Shown in pieces: positions 1-8,947 of a stretch of 64,000 nucleotides of DNA. Positions within the stretch are counted from its first letter, which is position 1, and every line of letters starts with the position of its first letter. Position numbers and translations under genes: made by a program. The stretch comes from Thalassotalea_A litorea. GTDB taxonomy: Bacteria; Pseudomonadota; Gammaproteobacteria; Enterobacterales; Alteromonadaceae. The DNA lies in contig NZ_JBHZSG010000009.1 in the NCBI RefSeq assembly GCF_043642205.1, positions 43,829-107,828 on the forward strand, given 5' to 3'. The notes beneath the pieces were generated by a model. That model saw nothing but the letters and a program-made list of their open reading frames with translations. It was not told the origin of the DNA and made no database searches.

Positions 1-1
1 A

Positions 2-2269
2 AAAGACACGGCGCAAATTCAAGATATTAAGCAGTTTTACTTTGCGGAACAATCCAGTCTGGAAAAACAAGTTAGTGTTAATTGCCAGGCTGCGCGTGTC
101 AAAAATGCGCCAATCCAAATCAATACGGGTGACAGTGAATTTGATGAGTTTGTCTCTGTTTGGCTACCCAAACAAATGGATTATCATCGCCAGTTGCAAC
201 GACTGACTACCGATCCACAAACCCGTAACTTTCTTCAAGATCTGATTGGGGTTGGTTACTTAAATCAAAAAAACGTACGTCAGCGTATTATCCTGGCGCT
301 ATCACAACAAGCCAGCAATGGTGCGTTGCCGGATGGCATATTGATCAATGAAAACGCAGAGCTTAAATACATAAATCAGGTTCCACATCAGGATATTAAT
401 GTTTGGTTACCAATAACGATGCAAGCGTATCTCGACGAACACGATGATTACGCCTTGCTTGAACAACATATCCCCTTTGCAGATTCTTCGGAATCAGTAT
501 CCGTTGCCCAGCATCTAGAACTGGCAATGGAGTATCTGATCACCAATCTCGATGATCGTCACCTGGCTTTGATAGGCCAAGGGGACTGGTGTGATCCTTT
601 AAATATGGCGGGTGCTGAAGGAAAGGGTATTTCTACCTGGCTAAGTTTAGCGACTTCCTGGGCACTGCAAATTACAGCGCAGTTGATTAAACCATTTAAC
701 CAAACTAAGGCGGATGAATTTACCGCCTTATCGGCGACCATCAACGCAGCCGTTAACGAGCATTGCTGGGATGGACAGTGGTATAGCCGTGGTATCACGG
801 ATGCTGGTAAACCATTTGGCGTAAATGCTGATCAACAAGGCAAGATTTTTCTTAATCCACAATCCTGGGCCTGGCTTGCCGGTGCTGCCGATGAAAAACA
901 GTTTTTCGATTCTCAAGGAGCTATCGAAAGCCACTTGTTAACGCCTGCCGGCACTATGATGTTGGCTCCCGCGTATACCCAAATGCGCGAGGATATTGGT
1001 CGTTTAACTCAAAAGTTCCCTGGATGTGCGGAAAATGGCTCCGTGTATAACCATGCCAGTATTTTTCATATCTATGGTTTGTACCAGCAAAACCAATCGG
1101 ATCTGGCGTTTAGCGGGTTGCATCAGATGCTTAGTTCTAGCCAGAATTACGAGCAACGCCAGCAACTTGGTAATTTCATTCCCAACTATTATCGCGGCAA
1201 TGTCGATAATCTAGAAGCCTATGCCGGACGTTCCAGTCAGCTGATCAATACCGGCACGATTGCCTGGTATTATCGTTGTATTATTGAAGAATTATTCGGT
1301 TTGAAAGGTCATCGAGAAGGGCTACTGGTCGCGCCGAAATTTCCCGCGGGATGGCATCGCGTGTCTGCTATTCGCAAATTCCGTGGTGCGACCATTCGTA
1401 TTGAGTATACCCAGGAGTCTGCCAATAAGCCGATGCGCCTGACCCTGGATGGTAAAGTGGTTCAAGGTAATGTGCTGAAAAACCTCAAAGCGGATACCGA
1501 ATACCATTTACGCGTACAGCTTTATTTACCTGTGCCAGAGGCGCCGGAACCAGAAGAGGTTTCACTACCCGAAAATGACGTGAGCGAAGTGAATTCGTCA
1601 GCTCCACAGGGCGAAACTAAACAGAGCAGTGATAAAGGGGAGAGTGAAAAGGCTAATCGCAAAGTTGCGACCACGGTAAAGCCTCATCAGTCAAAAACCG
1701 TACTAGCCTGGTCAGAAAAACAATCCAAAGCCTTGAACAAATACAAGCCACTGGATCCTGAGTTGCCCAATCTGTTTATTCTGATGGGAGTCAGTGGATC
1801 TGGAAAATCGACCCTTGCGGAAGAATTTTCCGCCCATTATGGCTACAAGTATATTGATGCGGATAGTTTCCATACCCATGAAGCTAAAAAAATGATGGCC
1901 GAAGCGTTGCCATTAACGGATGAAATACGCAAACCCTGGATTGAATCCATTCAAAGTTATCTGCGCTCTCAGGCGCGCCGCAAACGTCATTGCGTCCTCG
2001 CGTATTCCGGGTTAAGAAAATTACAACGCCAATCTTTTGAAGAGCTACCATTTAATGTCAGAGCGGTATTTTTAAAAGTCGATAAAGACGTGCTGCAAAA
2101 GCGATTAGTGCAGCGCAAACAACACTTCTTTTCCGAAAAGCTGCTAATGAGTCAGTTTAAAGACTTTGAAAAAATTAGCTCTTCTGAGCCGATAGTGATT
2201 ATTGATGGTAATCAGTCAATGCAGGATATGGTTGAGCAGATTAGCTTTGTGATGCACAGCGATGATTAG
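2..2269 (+). CDS. GH94 disaccharide phosphorylase fused to gluconokinase-like kinase (5' partial)
   Basis: The reading frame is open from the left edge, so the start lies outside; about 755 residues are visible. The first ~500 look like the C-terminal catalytic part of a GH94 phosphorylase: a GQGDWCDP motif (nt 575-598; the Asp after GG is the expected general acid), then HASIF and GRSSQLINTGT. A Pro/Ser/Glu-rich linker (about nt 1525-1760) follows. The last ~165 residues resemble GntK gluconokinase: P-loop MGVSGSGKST (nt 1783-1812), IRKPW, and HFFSEKLLMSQF. GH94 cellobionate phosphorylases split cellobionate with phosphate into glucose 1-phosphate and gluconate, so a fused gluconokinase would make 6-phosphogluconate directly. 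Both domain families are fairly clear. The aldonic-disaccharide substrate is inferred from the fusion; another GH94 specificity remains possible. Probably cytoplasmic and co-transcribed with the next gene (34 bp gap). Confidence 0.85.
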   Translation, partial: KDTAQIQDIKQFYFAEQSSLEKQVSVNCQAARVKNAPIQINTGDSEFDEFVSVWLPKQMDYHRQLQRLTTDPQTRNFLQDLIGVGYLNQKNVRQRIILALSQQASNGALPDGILINENAELKYINQVPHQDINVWLPITMQAYLDEHDDYALLEQHIPFADSSESVSVAQHLELAMEYLITNLDDRHLALIGQGDWCDPLNMAGAEGKGISTWLSLATSWALQITAQLIKPFNQTKADEFTALSATINAAVNEHCWDGQWYSRGITDAGKPFGVNADQQGKIFLNPQSWAWLAGAADEKQFFDSQGAIESHLLTPAGTMMLAPAYTQMREDIGRLTQKFPGCAENGSVYNHASIFHIYGLYQQNQSDLAFSGLHQMLSSSQNYEQRQQLGNFIPNYYRGNVDNLEAYAGRSSQLINTGTIAWYYRCIIEELFGLKGHREGLLVAPKFPAGWHRVSAIRKFRGATIRIEYTQESANKPMRLTLDGKVVQGNVLKNLKADTEYHLRVQLYLPVPEAPEPEEVSLPENDVSEVNSSAPQGETKQSSDKGESEKANRKVATTVKPHQSKTVLAWSEKQSKALNKYKPLDPELPNLFILMGVSGSGKSTLAEEFSAHYGYKYIDADSFHTHEAKKMMAEALPLTDEIRKPWIESIQSYLRSQARRKRHCVLAYSGLRKLQRQSFEELPFNVRAVFLKVDKDVLQKRLVQRKQHFFSEKLLMSQFKDFEKISSSEPIVIIDGNQSMQDMVEQISFVMHSDD

Positions 2270-2303
2270 TTGCGGGTAAGGGTTCTCTGAATAAGGGGGA
2301 AGG

Positions 2304-3158
2304 GTGAAGCTACAACATCAAAACACAAAACCTAAGTTAAAATCCCAATGGTTTGCAGCTTGCTGCCTGGCTTTGGTGAGCTTTTTGACAACGCAGAGTG
2401 TTGTTGCCGAAGAGGCGCAGCAAGATGCCAGTGAAAAACAGGCCGAGCGGGCAACCCTGGCTGTGCCAAGAGTCAACAGCGCTATCATCATTGATGGTTA
2501 CAGTGATGATAATGCCTGGCAGCAGGGCAACTGGCAATTACTGAACCATGTTTGGGTTGGTGAAAAGCCCAGTCGCTCCGATTTCTCCGGGCGCTACAAA
2601 TTATTGTGGCAAACCGATGGCTTATATCTGTTGGCAGAGATTGTAGATGATGTGTTGTTCGATCAGCATCCAGATCCTTTGCATCGTTATTGGGATGACG
2701 ATGCCTTGGAAATTTTTATCGATGAAGACGCTTCGGGAGGTGAGCATACCCATAATTTTAATGCGTTTGCTTACCACGTCAGCCTCGACAATCAGTCTGC
2801 AGACATGGGACCAAGAGAAAAAGAAGATGAAAACAACTTCTTGTTGTTAAATCATCATGTCGAATCCGTGTGGCGACGTCAGCTCGATGATCCAAATAAA
2901 ATGGTCTGGGAGGCAAAAATTCTTGTGTTTGACGATAGTTATGATTATCGAAACCCTGAAGCCAATACGCCGAAAACGCTAACCATAGGTAAGAAGATGG
3001 GCTTTATGTTGGCCTATTGTGATAACGATGGTTCTAAGCAGCGTGAACATTTTATCGGATCGCACCCTATTGAGCCGGTGAATGGCGACATGAACCAAGG
3101 TTATAAAAACGCAAGTGTGTTTGCAGAAATCACCTTGTTAAAAGGAGATAATGACTAA
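2304..3158 (+). CDS. secreted CBM9-like sugar-binding protein
   Basis: 284 residues from a GTG start with a purine-rich ribosome site (AAGGGGGA) just upstream. Residues 1-35 form a basic then hydrophobic signal peptide ending near VVAEEA. The rest resembles the family 9-like carbohydrate-binding domain: an opening IDGYSDDNAWQQ strand, YLLAEIVDD, WDDDALEIFIDED, and a late GFMLAYCDND segment. Such domains bind sugars or sit on enzymes and receptors in the periplasm or outside. No catalytic domain is visible. It follows the GH94-kinase fusion by 34 bp in the same direction, so a role in capturing or sensing the same sugars is likely but inferred. Confidence 0.7.
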   Translation: MKLQHQNTKPKLKSQWFAACCLALVSFLTTQSVVAEEAQQDASEKQAERATLAVPRVNSAIIIDGYSDDNAWQQGNWQLLNHVWVGEKPSRSDFSGRYKLLWQTDGLYLLAEIVDDVLFDQHPDPLHRYWDDDALEIFIDEDASGGEHTHNFNAFAYHVSLDNQSADMGPREKEDENNFLLLNHHVESVWRRQLDDPNKMVWEAKILVFDDSYDYRNPEANTPKTLTIGKKMGFMLAYCDNDGSKQREHFIGSHPIEPVNGDMNQGYKNASVFAEITLLKGDND

Positions 3159-3377
3159 GTGGCATGGCTTATGCTCTGTTACTCCGTCGAGATTAACGTT
3201 GTTGAAGTCGATAGAATCGAGGAATAATCTCTGTTGGCTTGTGCGTAGTCAATGGAATGTTGACACTGATAGTACAAGCAGCAGATTGTTCGAATGAAAC
3301 CCGCGACATTTTATCTGCCTAATTAGACGTTTTGTTAGGTTATCTGAGTTAACCTGCCGTTGGATAAAGATTTCTTA

Positions 3378-3406
3378 TTGCGATCTTGTGCAACAGCCTT
3401 TATAAT
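3378..3406 (+). promoter_or_regulatory. sigma70-type promoter upstream of the rimP operon
   Basis: TTGCGA at 3378-3383 and a consensus TATAAT at 3401-3406, separated by 17 bp. Transcription would begin near 3413. It reads first through an intrinsic terminator at 3519-3546 and then towards rimP. Confidence 0.6.
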
Positions 3407-3412
3407 TTGCCG

Positions 3413-3546
3413 CAGCTTTGCCGTAAACTGATATCTGACTGTGACTCTAAGCAGATACATTACTGGTTTTCGGGACTGAATTAGCTTGCTAATTTAGTAA
3501 CACAAAGGGTTCAGTATTAAAGCCCCCGTGTAGATTGGGGCTTTTT
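3413..3546 (+). ncRNA. candidate small RNA or leader between a strong promoter and a terminator
   Basis: No credible ORF lies between 3159 and 3681 (523 bp). The promoter at 3378-3406 and the terminator at 3519-3546 would define a transcript of about 130 nt. Many gammaproteobacteria carry a tRNA (metY or leu) just before rimP, but no cloverleaf, GGTTCRA T-loop or CCA end is visible here. It may be a small RNA, an attenuated operon leader or a decayed tRNA locus. The call is inference from promoter and terminator spacing only. Confidence 0.35.
3519..3546 (+). terminator. intrinsic terminator
   Basis: AAGCCCC at 3520-3526 pairs with GGGGCTT at 3537-3543 across a 10-nt loop and runs into a T tract. 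Confidence 0.75.
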
Positions 3547-3644
3547 CGTTTTTATTGTTTGCCTATTTTGACCATACGCCACTAGGTTGTATCGAAAAAG
3601 GCAGTTTTAGCAAAAAAACGATTCAGCTTATGGTGTTTTTTACT

Positions 3645-3664
3645 GGGCTTTATGCCCTTTTTTT
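3645..3664 (+). terminator. short hairpin with T tract immediately before rimP (attenuator-like)
   Basis: GGGC (3645-3648), a TTTAT loop, GCCC (3654-3657), then seven Ts. The stem is only 4 bp, so termination would be partial. It sits 7 bp before the rimP ribosome site, where an attenuator would act on the whole operon. Confidence 0.45.
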
Positions 3665-3681
3665 GTTTTTGGAGATAGTGA

Positions 3682-4137
3682 TTGAGCAATTTTGAACAAA
3701 AACTGACTGAAATGTTACGCCCTGCGGTTGAAATGACCGGTATGGAGCTGTTAGGTATCGAATATATTAGTGCCGGTAATCATTCAGTGTTGCGTTTGTA
3801 CATCGATCATGAAAATGGTGTCAATGTTGATAATTGTGCAGATGTGAGCCGTCAGGTGAGTGCAGTTTTGGATGTTGAAGATCCCATTAGTACCGAATAT
3901 AACCTGGAAGTGTCTTCTCCGGGAGTTGACCGTCCATTGTTTGAAAAAGCCCATTACTTAGATGTAGTAGGCGAAACTGTTGATGTAAAACTTGGTATGC
4001 CATTAAACGGCCGTCGTAAATTCAAGGGGATCCTTGAGGCGGTAGAGGGTGACAACCTGATTGTTGAGGTTGATGGCGAGAGTTATGAGTTACCGGTTGC
4101 CAATGTGGCAAAAGCTAACTTAATAGCCAAGTTTTAG
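3682..4137 (+). CDS. rimP: ribosome maturation factor RimP
   Basis: 151 residues, the family's usual length. It carries the RimP signatures YISAGNHSVLRLYIDHENGV, DCADVSRQVSAVLDVEDPI and LEVSSPGVDRPL, then a small C-terminal SH3-like domain. RimP assists maturation of the 30S subunit in the cytoplasm. The start is TTG at 3682: GGAG at 3671-3674 is well spaced, and the GTG one base out of frame runs quickly into a stop. It opens the rimP-nusA-infB cluster; nusA follows after 30 bp. Confidence 0.95.
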   Translation: MSNFEQKLTEMLRPAVEMTGMELLGIEYISAGNHSVLRLYIDHENGVNVDNCADVSRQVSAVLDVEDPISTEYNLEVSSPGVDRPLFEKAHYLDVVGETVDVKLGMPLNGRRKFKGILEAVEGDNLIVEVDGESYELPVANVAKANLIAKF

Positions 4138-4167
4138 TTGTATAAAGAATAAGAGAGGCTAGTTAGG

Positions 4168-5664
4168 ATGAGTAAGGAAATATTACTGGTTGTTGATGCG
4201 GTTTCAAACGAGAAAGCTCTGCCGCGCGAGAGTATTTTTAAAGCAATGGAAACCGCTTTGGAAACTGCGACTAAGAAAAAGTACGAAGGTGACATTGAGG
4301 TTCGCGTAAGTATTGATCGTGAAAGCGGTGAATTTGATACATTCCGTCGCTGGCAGGTCGTTGAAGATAACGGTGAGGTTTTAGAAAACCCGTATGCTGA
4401 AATCGGCCTGGCTGCTGCCCAGGTTGAAGATGAGAATATTCAGATTGGTGATTGGGTAGAAGATCAAATCGAATCCATCAAATTCGACCGTATTACGACT
4501 CAAACGGCGAAGCAGGTTATCGTACAAAAAGTTCGAGAAGCAGAACGAGCGAAAGTTGTTGATGAATATCAGGACCAATTGGGTGAAATCATCACAGGTG
4601 TGGTGAAAAAAGCCAACCGCGAAAGTGTTATTTTGGATCTTGGTAACAATGCTGAAGCGGTAATCTTCCGTGATGAAATGCTACCTCGCGAAGTGTTCCG
4701 TCCAGGTGACCGTATTCGTGGCTTGTTATACGAAATCAAACCGGAAGCCAGAGGCGCACAATTGTTTGTTAGCCGTGCTAAGCCGGAAATGCTAATCGAG
4801 CTATTCAGAGTTGAAGTACCTGAAATCGGTGAAGAAATGCTAGAAATCAAGGGCGCCGCACGCGACCCAGGTTCTCGGGCTAAAATCGCAGTGAAGTCTA
4901 ACGACAAGCGTATTGACCCTGTGGGTGCTTGTGTTGGTATGCGTGGTTCTCGAGTTCAGGCGGTTTCTGGCGAACTCGCCGGTGAACGTGTCGATATCGT
5001 GTTATATGACGATAACGCTGCACAATTTGTTATCAATGCGATGGCGCCAGCGGAAGTTGCCTCTATCATTGTTGATGAAGATGCTAATTCAATGGACATC
5101 GCTGTTGAAGAAGGCAATCTTGCCATGGCCATTGGTAAGAGTGGTCAAAACATTCGCTTGGCTAGCCAGTTAACTGGTTGGGAATTGAATGTGATGACTA
5201 TCGAAGACATGAATGCTAAGCATCAGGCGGAAAATGATAAGGTGATCTCCTTATTTACTGAGAAACTGGATATTGACGATGATTTTGCCACTATGTTGGT
5301 GGAAGAAGGTTTCTCTACGCTGGAAGAAATTGCTTATGTTCCTGTAAGCGAGTTAATGGAAGTTGATGGCTTAGACGAAGAAGTAATTGAAGAGTTGCGT
5401 GAACGTGCACAAGGTGCACTAACGACCGCAGCTTTGGCAAGTGAAGAAAGTCTTGAAGGTGCAGAGCCTGCAGAAGACTTATTGAACTTGGAAGGTATGG
5501 AACGTCATCTGGCATTTGTTTTAGCCAGTCGCGGCGTGATCACTCTGGAAGATTTAGCGGAACAGGGTGTGGATGAGATTTCCGATATCGAAGAGCTAAG
5601 TGAAGAGAAAGCTGCAGAGTTTATCATGGCTGCACGTAATATTTGTTGGTTCAACGAAGAATAA
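4168..5664 (+). CDS. nusA: transcription termination/antitermination protein NusA
   Basis: 498 residues, close to the E. coli length. Domains in order: N-terminal RNA-polymerase-binding domain (about 1-125), S1 domain (about 135-200, GEIITGVVKKANRESVILDLG), KH domains (about 205-345, with GACVGMRGSRVQAV and AIGKSGQNIRLASQLTGW), and two acidic repeats (about 365-495). It controls pausing, termination and antitermination and binds nascent RNA. It lies between rimP and infB with short gaps (30 and 24 bp), so all three are probably one transcript. Confidence 0.97.
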   Translation: MSKEILLVVDAVSNEKALPRESIFKAMETALETATKKKYEGDIEVRVSIDRESGEFDTFRRWQVVEDNGEVLENPYAEIGLAAAQVEDENIQIGDWVEDQIESIKFDRITTQTAKQVIVQKVREAERAKVVDEYQDQLGEIITGVVKKANRESVILDLGNNAEAVIFRDEMLPREVFRPGDRIRGLLYEIKPEARGAQLFVSRAKPEMLIELFRVEVPEIGEEMLEIKGAARDPGSRAKIAVKSNDKRIDPVGACVGMRGSRVQAVSGELAGERVDIVLYDDNAAQFVINAMAPAEVASIIVDEDANSMDIAVEEGNLAMAIGKSGQNIRLASQLTGWELNVMTIEDMNAKHQAENDKVISLFTEKLDIDDDFATMLVEEGFSTLEEIAYVPVSELMEVDGLDEEVIEELRERAQGALTTAALASEESLEGAEPAEDLLNLEGMERHLAFVLASRGVITLEDLAEQGVDEISDIEELSEEKAAEFIMAARNICWFNEE

Positions 5665-5688
5665 GAACTGGCAAGGAGAAAAGATTAG

Positions 5689-8337
5689 ATGACAGATGTA
5701 ACCGTAAATCAACTTGCTAAAGATATAGGCACTGATGAAGCAAAATTGCTGCAACAGTTGGCCGACGCTGGCATTAAAAAAGGTGCCAGTGACAGTGTGA
5801 CTGAGAAGGAAAAAGAAACCTTGTTAGATCACTTGAAGAAACAGCACGGTGACACGACAAGCAATAAACCTTCGCGTATGACGCTTAACCGAAAGACAAA
5901 ATCGACCATTACTACCGGCTCAGGTAGCAAGGCGAAACAAGTCCAGGTTGAAGTTCGTAAAAAACGCACCTATGTGAAGGCGAGTGACTTGGAATTAAAA
6001 GCTCAGGCAGAAGCTGAAGCCAAGGCAAAAGCCGAAGCAGAAGCTCAGGCGAAAGCTGAAGCGGAAGCCAAAGCAAAAGCTGAAGCAGAGGCGAGAGCCA
6101 AAGCTGCTGAAGAAGCGAAGGTGAAAGCCGAAGCAAAAGCGAAAGCCGATGCAGAAGCCAAAGCTCGTGCACAAGCTCAAGCACAGGAAAAAGCCAAAGA
6201 GCCGGTTGTTGAGAAGCAGGAAAACGAAGAAGAGAAACGTATTCGTTTAGCGCAAGAAGCGGAAGCGAAAGCGAAAGCGGAAGAAGAAGCTCGTAAATCA
6301 GCAGAAGCTGCGGCCAAACTGGCAGAAGAAAATGAAGCCCGTTGGAAAGAGCAGGAAGCCGAACGTAAACGCAAAGAACAGGAAGTGGTTCACGTAACTT
6401 CTTCTGTTTATGCACAAGAAGCCGAAGATACTGTTGATCGTGAAGATGAAGGTGGTGGACGCCGTCGTCGTAAGAAAAAAGCGAAAGACCAAGGTGCGAA
6501 AGGTCGTCAAAACAGAGGTCGTAAAGGTACATTAAATGCACCGACTTCGTTACAGCACGGTTTCCAAAAACCGGCAAAAGCGGTTGAACGTGAAATTCGC
6601 ATTGGTGAAACTATCTCGGTTGCTGAACTTGCCGATAAGATGGCAATCAAAGGCGCTGAAGTCGTAAAAACCATGTTCAAAATGGGTGCCATGGCAACCA
6701 TTAACCAGGTTATTGATCAGGAAACTGCGCAATTAGTGGTTGAAGAAATGGGCCACACAGCAGTACTTGTGAAAGAAAATGCACTGGAAGAGCAGGTTCT
6801 TGAAGATCGTGGTGCTGAAGGTGAGTCCGTGAGTCGTGCGCCGGTGGTTACTATCATGGGTCATGTTGACCACGGTAAAACCTCATTACTTGATTATATC
6901 CGTGAAGCTAAGGTTGCTGCAGGCGAAGCCGGCGGTATTACCCAGCACATTGGTGCGTACCACGTTGAAACGGGTCACGGGATGATCACATTCCTGGATA
7001 CTCCGGGTCATGCGGCGTTTACCTCAATGCGTTCACGTGGTGCGAAAGCTACAGATATCGTAATTATCGTTGTCGCAGCCGATGATGGCGTAATGCCACA
7101 AACGGTCGAAGCGATTCAGCATGCTCGCGCTGCTGAGGTACCAATTATCATCGCTGTTAACAAGATGGATAAAGAAACCGCGGATCCTGATCGTGTTAAG
7201 AACGAGCTATCCCAACACAATGTTATCCCAGAAGACTGGGGCGGTGATGTACAGTTTGTTCACGTATCTGCGAAATCGGGTACGGGTATTGATGAACTAT
7301 TGGATTCAGTATTACTACAATCTGAAGTCCTTGAGCTTACAGCGGTTGTCGATAAGATGGCAAACGGTGTCGTTATCGAATCAAAACTTGATAAAGGTCG
7401 CGGTCCGGTAGCAACGGTTCTTGTTCAGGAAGGTACCTTAAAACAGGGTGATATCGTACTTTGTGGTCTGGAATACGGTCGTGTTCGTGCGATGCGTGAT
7501 GAACTAGGTCGTTCAATCACAGAAGCCGGTCCTTCTATCCCTGTTGAAATTTTAGGATTAAGTGGCGTTCCACAATCTGGCGATGAGGCCACGGTTGTAA
7601 AAGATGAGCGTAAAGCCCGCGAAGTAGCTCTGTATCGTCAAGGTAAGTTCCGTGATGTTAAGCTGGCTCGCCAGCAAAAAGCGAAACTTGAAAACATGTT
7701 TACCGATATGGCTGAAGGCGATGTCTCTGAAGTAAACATTGTTCTTAAATCGGATGTACAGGGTTCATTAGAAGCGATTTCTGATTCACTCGTAAAACTT
7801 TCAACTGACGAAGTTAAGGTTAAGATTGTAGGCTCAGGTGTTGGTGGTATCACTGAAACTGATGCCTCACTTGCTGCAGCATCAAACGCAATTGTGGTTG
7901 GTTTTAACGTACGTGCCGATGCATCTGCGCGTAAAGTGATTGAAGCTGAAAATCTGGACTTACGTTATTACAGCGTTATCTATCAACTTATCGATGAAGT
8001 GAAACAAGCCATGAGCGGTTTGTTGGCGCCTGAATTTAAACAGGAAATCATCGGTATTGCTGACGTTCGTGATGTATTCAAATCACCGAAAATTGGCGCG
8101 ATTGCCGGTTGTATGGTTACCGAAGGTATCGTTAAACGTAGTGCGCCAATCCGTGTACTTCGTGAAAACGTGGTAATCTATGAAGGTGAACTGGAATCAC
8201 TACGTCGCTTTAAAGATGACGTACCAGAAGTTCGCAACGGTACCGAGTGTGGTATCGGTGTTAAGAACTATAATGACGTTAAAGTTGGTGATCAAATCGA
8301 AGTATTTGAGACGGTTGAAATTCAACGTACTCTGTAA
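5689..8337 (+). CDS. infB: translation initiation factor IF-2
   Basis: 882 residues. An N-terminal IF2N domain (1-55) is followed by a long Ala/Lys/Glu-rich segment (about 95-235) built of AEAKAKAEAE-type repeats, probably a charged helix; its length varies freely in this family. A basic RRRRKKK patch and a second IF2N-like domain (about 300-350) precede the GTPase domain, which shows GHVDHGKTS (G1), DTPGH (G3) and NKMD (G4). C-terminal beta-barrel and fMet-tRNA-binding domains complete it. It delivers initiator tRNA to the 30S subunit. The start ATG has an AAGGAG-type ribosome site (CAAGGAGAAAAG). A hairpin terminator lies between it and rbfA. Confidence 0.97.
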   Translation: MTDVTVNQLAKDIGTDEAKLLQQLADAGIKKGASDSVTEKEKETLLDHLKKQHGDTTSNKPSRMTLNRKTKSTITTGSGSKAKQVQVEVRKKRTYVKASDLELKAQAEAEAKAKAEAEAQAKAEAEAKAKAEAEARAKAAEEAKVKAEAKAKADAEAKARAQAQAQEKAKEPVVEKQENEEEKRIRLAQEAEAKAKAEEEARKSAEAAAKLAEENEARWKEQEAERKRKEQEVVHVTSSVYAQEAEDTVDREDEGGGRRRRKKKAKDQGAKGRQNRGRKGTLNAPTSLQHGFQKPAKAVEREIRIGETISVAELADKMAIKGAEVVKTMFKMGAMATINQVIDQETAQLVVEEMGHTAVLVKENALEEQVLEDRGAEGESVSRAPVVTIMGHVDHGKTSLLDYIREAKVAAGEAGGITQHIGAYHVETGHGMITFLDTPGHAAFTSMRSRGAKATDIVIIVVAADDGVMPQTVEAIQHARAAEVPIIIAVNKMDKETADPDRVKNELSQHNVIPEDWGGDVQFVHVSAKSGTGIDELLDSVLLQSEVLELTAVVDKMANGVVIESKLDKGRGPVATVLVQEGTLKQGDIVLCGLEYGRVRAMRDELGRSITEAGPSIPVEILGLSGVPQSGDEATVVKDERKAREVALYRQGKFRDVKLARQQKAKLENMFTDMAEGDVSEVNIVLKSDVQGSLEAISDSLVKLSTDEVKVKIVGSGVGGITETDASLAAASNAIVVGFNVRADASARKVIEAENLDLRYYSVIYQLIDEVKQAMSGLLAPEFKQEIIGIADVRDVFKSPKIGAIAGCMVTEGIVKRSAPIRVLRENVVIYEGELESLRRFKDDVPEVRNGTECGIGVKNYNDVKVGDQIEVFETVEIQRTL

Positions 8338-8431
8338 TGCTGCTTCCACTTGGATACCAGTTTCAATAACGATTTTTTACCGGGTAGCATGACATAACAA
8401 GGTTAATGCTACTTTATGGAATTGGTATGAT

Positions 8432-8461
8432 AAAAAAATGGGGGCTTAGCTCCCATTTTTT
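8432..8461 (+). terminator. intrinsic terminator between infB and rbfA
   Basis: ATGGGGGC and GCTCCCAT pair across a TTA loop with one mismatch. Flanking A and T runs make it work in either direction. In E. coli infB and rbfA are co-transcribed, so here read-through would be reduced or rbfA would need its own promoter. Confidence 0.7.
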
Positions 8462-8525
8462 ATAGATAAAATTCTCTGCGGCACGGCCGGTGGCCAGCAG
8501 TTGCAGATACCTAATGGAGATTCTC

Positions 8526-8942
8526 ATGGCGAGAGAATATGCCCGTACTGATCGGGTTGCTCAACAAATACAAAAAGAAGTTGCGACGATTTTGCAGCGC
8601 GAAATTAAAGATCCTCGTTTATCAATGATGACGGTGTCAGGGGTTGAAGTTACCCGCGATCTGGCTTATGCAAAAGTGTTTGTGACCTTCTTCAATGATG
8701 ACCAGGAACAAATCGATACTGCAATGAAAGTCGTGGCGGATGCTGCTGGTTATGTGCGTTCATTGCTTGCCAAGCGTCTGCGTGCTCGCATCATGCCGCA
8801 GATACGGTTTGAATATGACAAGTCGCTAGTTGAAGGTGTGCGGATGAGTACGCTGGTAGACAAAGCCGTGTCGGAAGACAAACGTCGTGCCGGTGAGAAC
8901 AGCGATAGCGAAGATGAGCCAAGCATAGATAAGCAGGACTAA
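8526..8942 (+). CDS. rbfA: 30S ribosome-binding factor RbfA
   Basis: 138 residues from ATG 8526. That start is preferred to an in-frame ATG at 8490 because the family begins M-A-(R/K)-E-(F/Y) and GGAG at 8516-8519 is well placed. Matching segments are RVAQQIQKEVATILQREIKDPR and the KH-like VKVFVTFF and RIMPQIRFEYDKS region. RbfA binds the 30S subunit during late 16S processing and cold adaptation. The C-terminal ~20 residues are acidic and likely disordered. truB starts 5 bp after the stop, so the two are coupled. Confidence 0.95.
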   Translation: MAREYARTDRVAQQIQKEVATILQREIKDPRLSMMTVSGVEVTRDLAYAKVFVTFFNDDQEQIDTAMKVVADAAGYVRSLLAKRLRARIMPQIRFEYDKSLVEGVRMSTLVDKAVSEDKRRAGENSDSEDEPSIDKQD

Positions 8943-8947
8943 GTTCA

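Noticed and set aside
3400..3550. A tRNA gene upstream of rimP
   Set aside because: No T-loop GGTTCRA, anticodon arm or CCA-compatible acceptor stem could be drawn.
5912..6577. Long minus-strand ORF of 221 codons
   Set aside because: It lies inside infB's charged Ala/Lys/Glu repeat segment; the Leu- and Pro-rich product is an antisense shadow of that repeat.
8353..8427. A short copy of the MITE family between infB and rbfA
   Set aside because: ATACCAGTTTCAATAA and ATGGAATTGGTAT resemble the ends (about 12 of 16 positions), but no interior block matches, so chance cannot be excluded.
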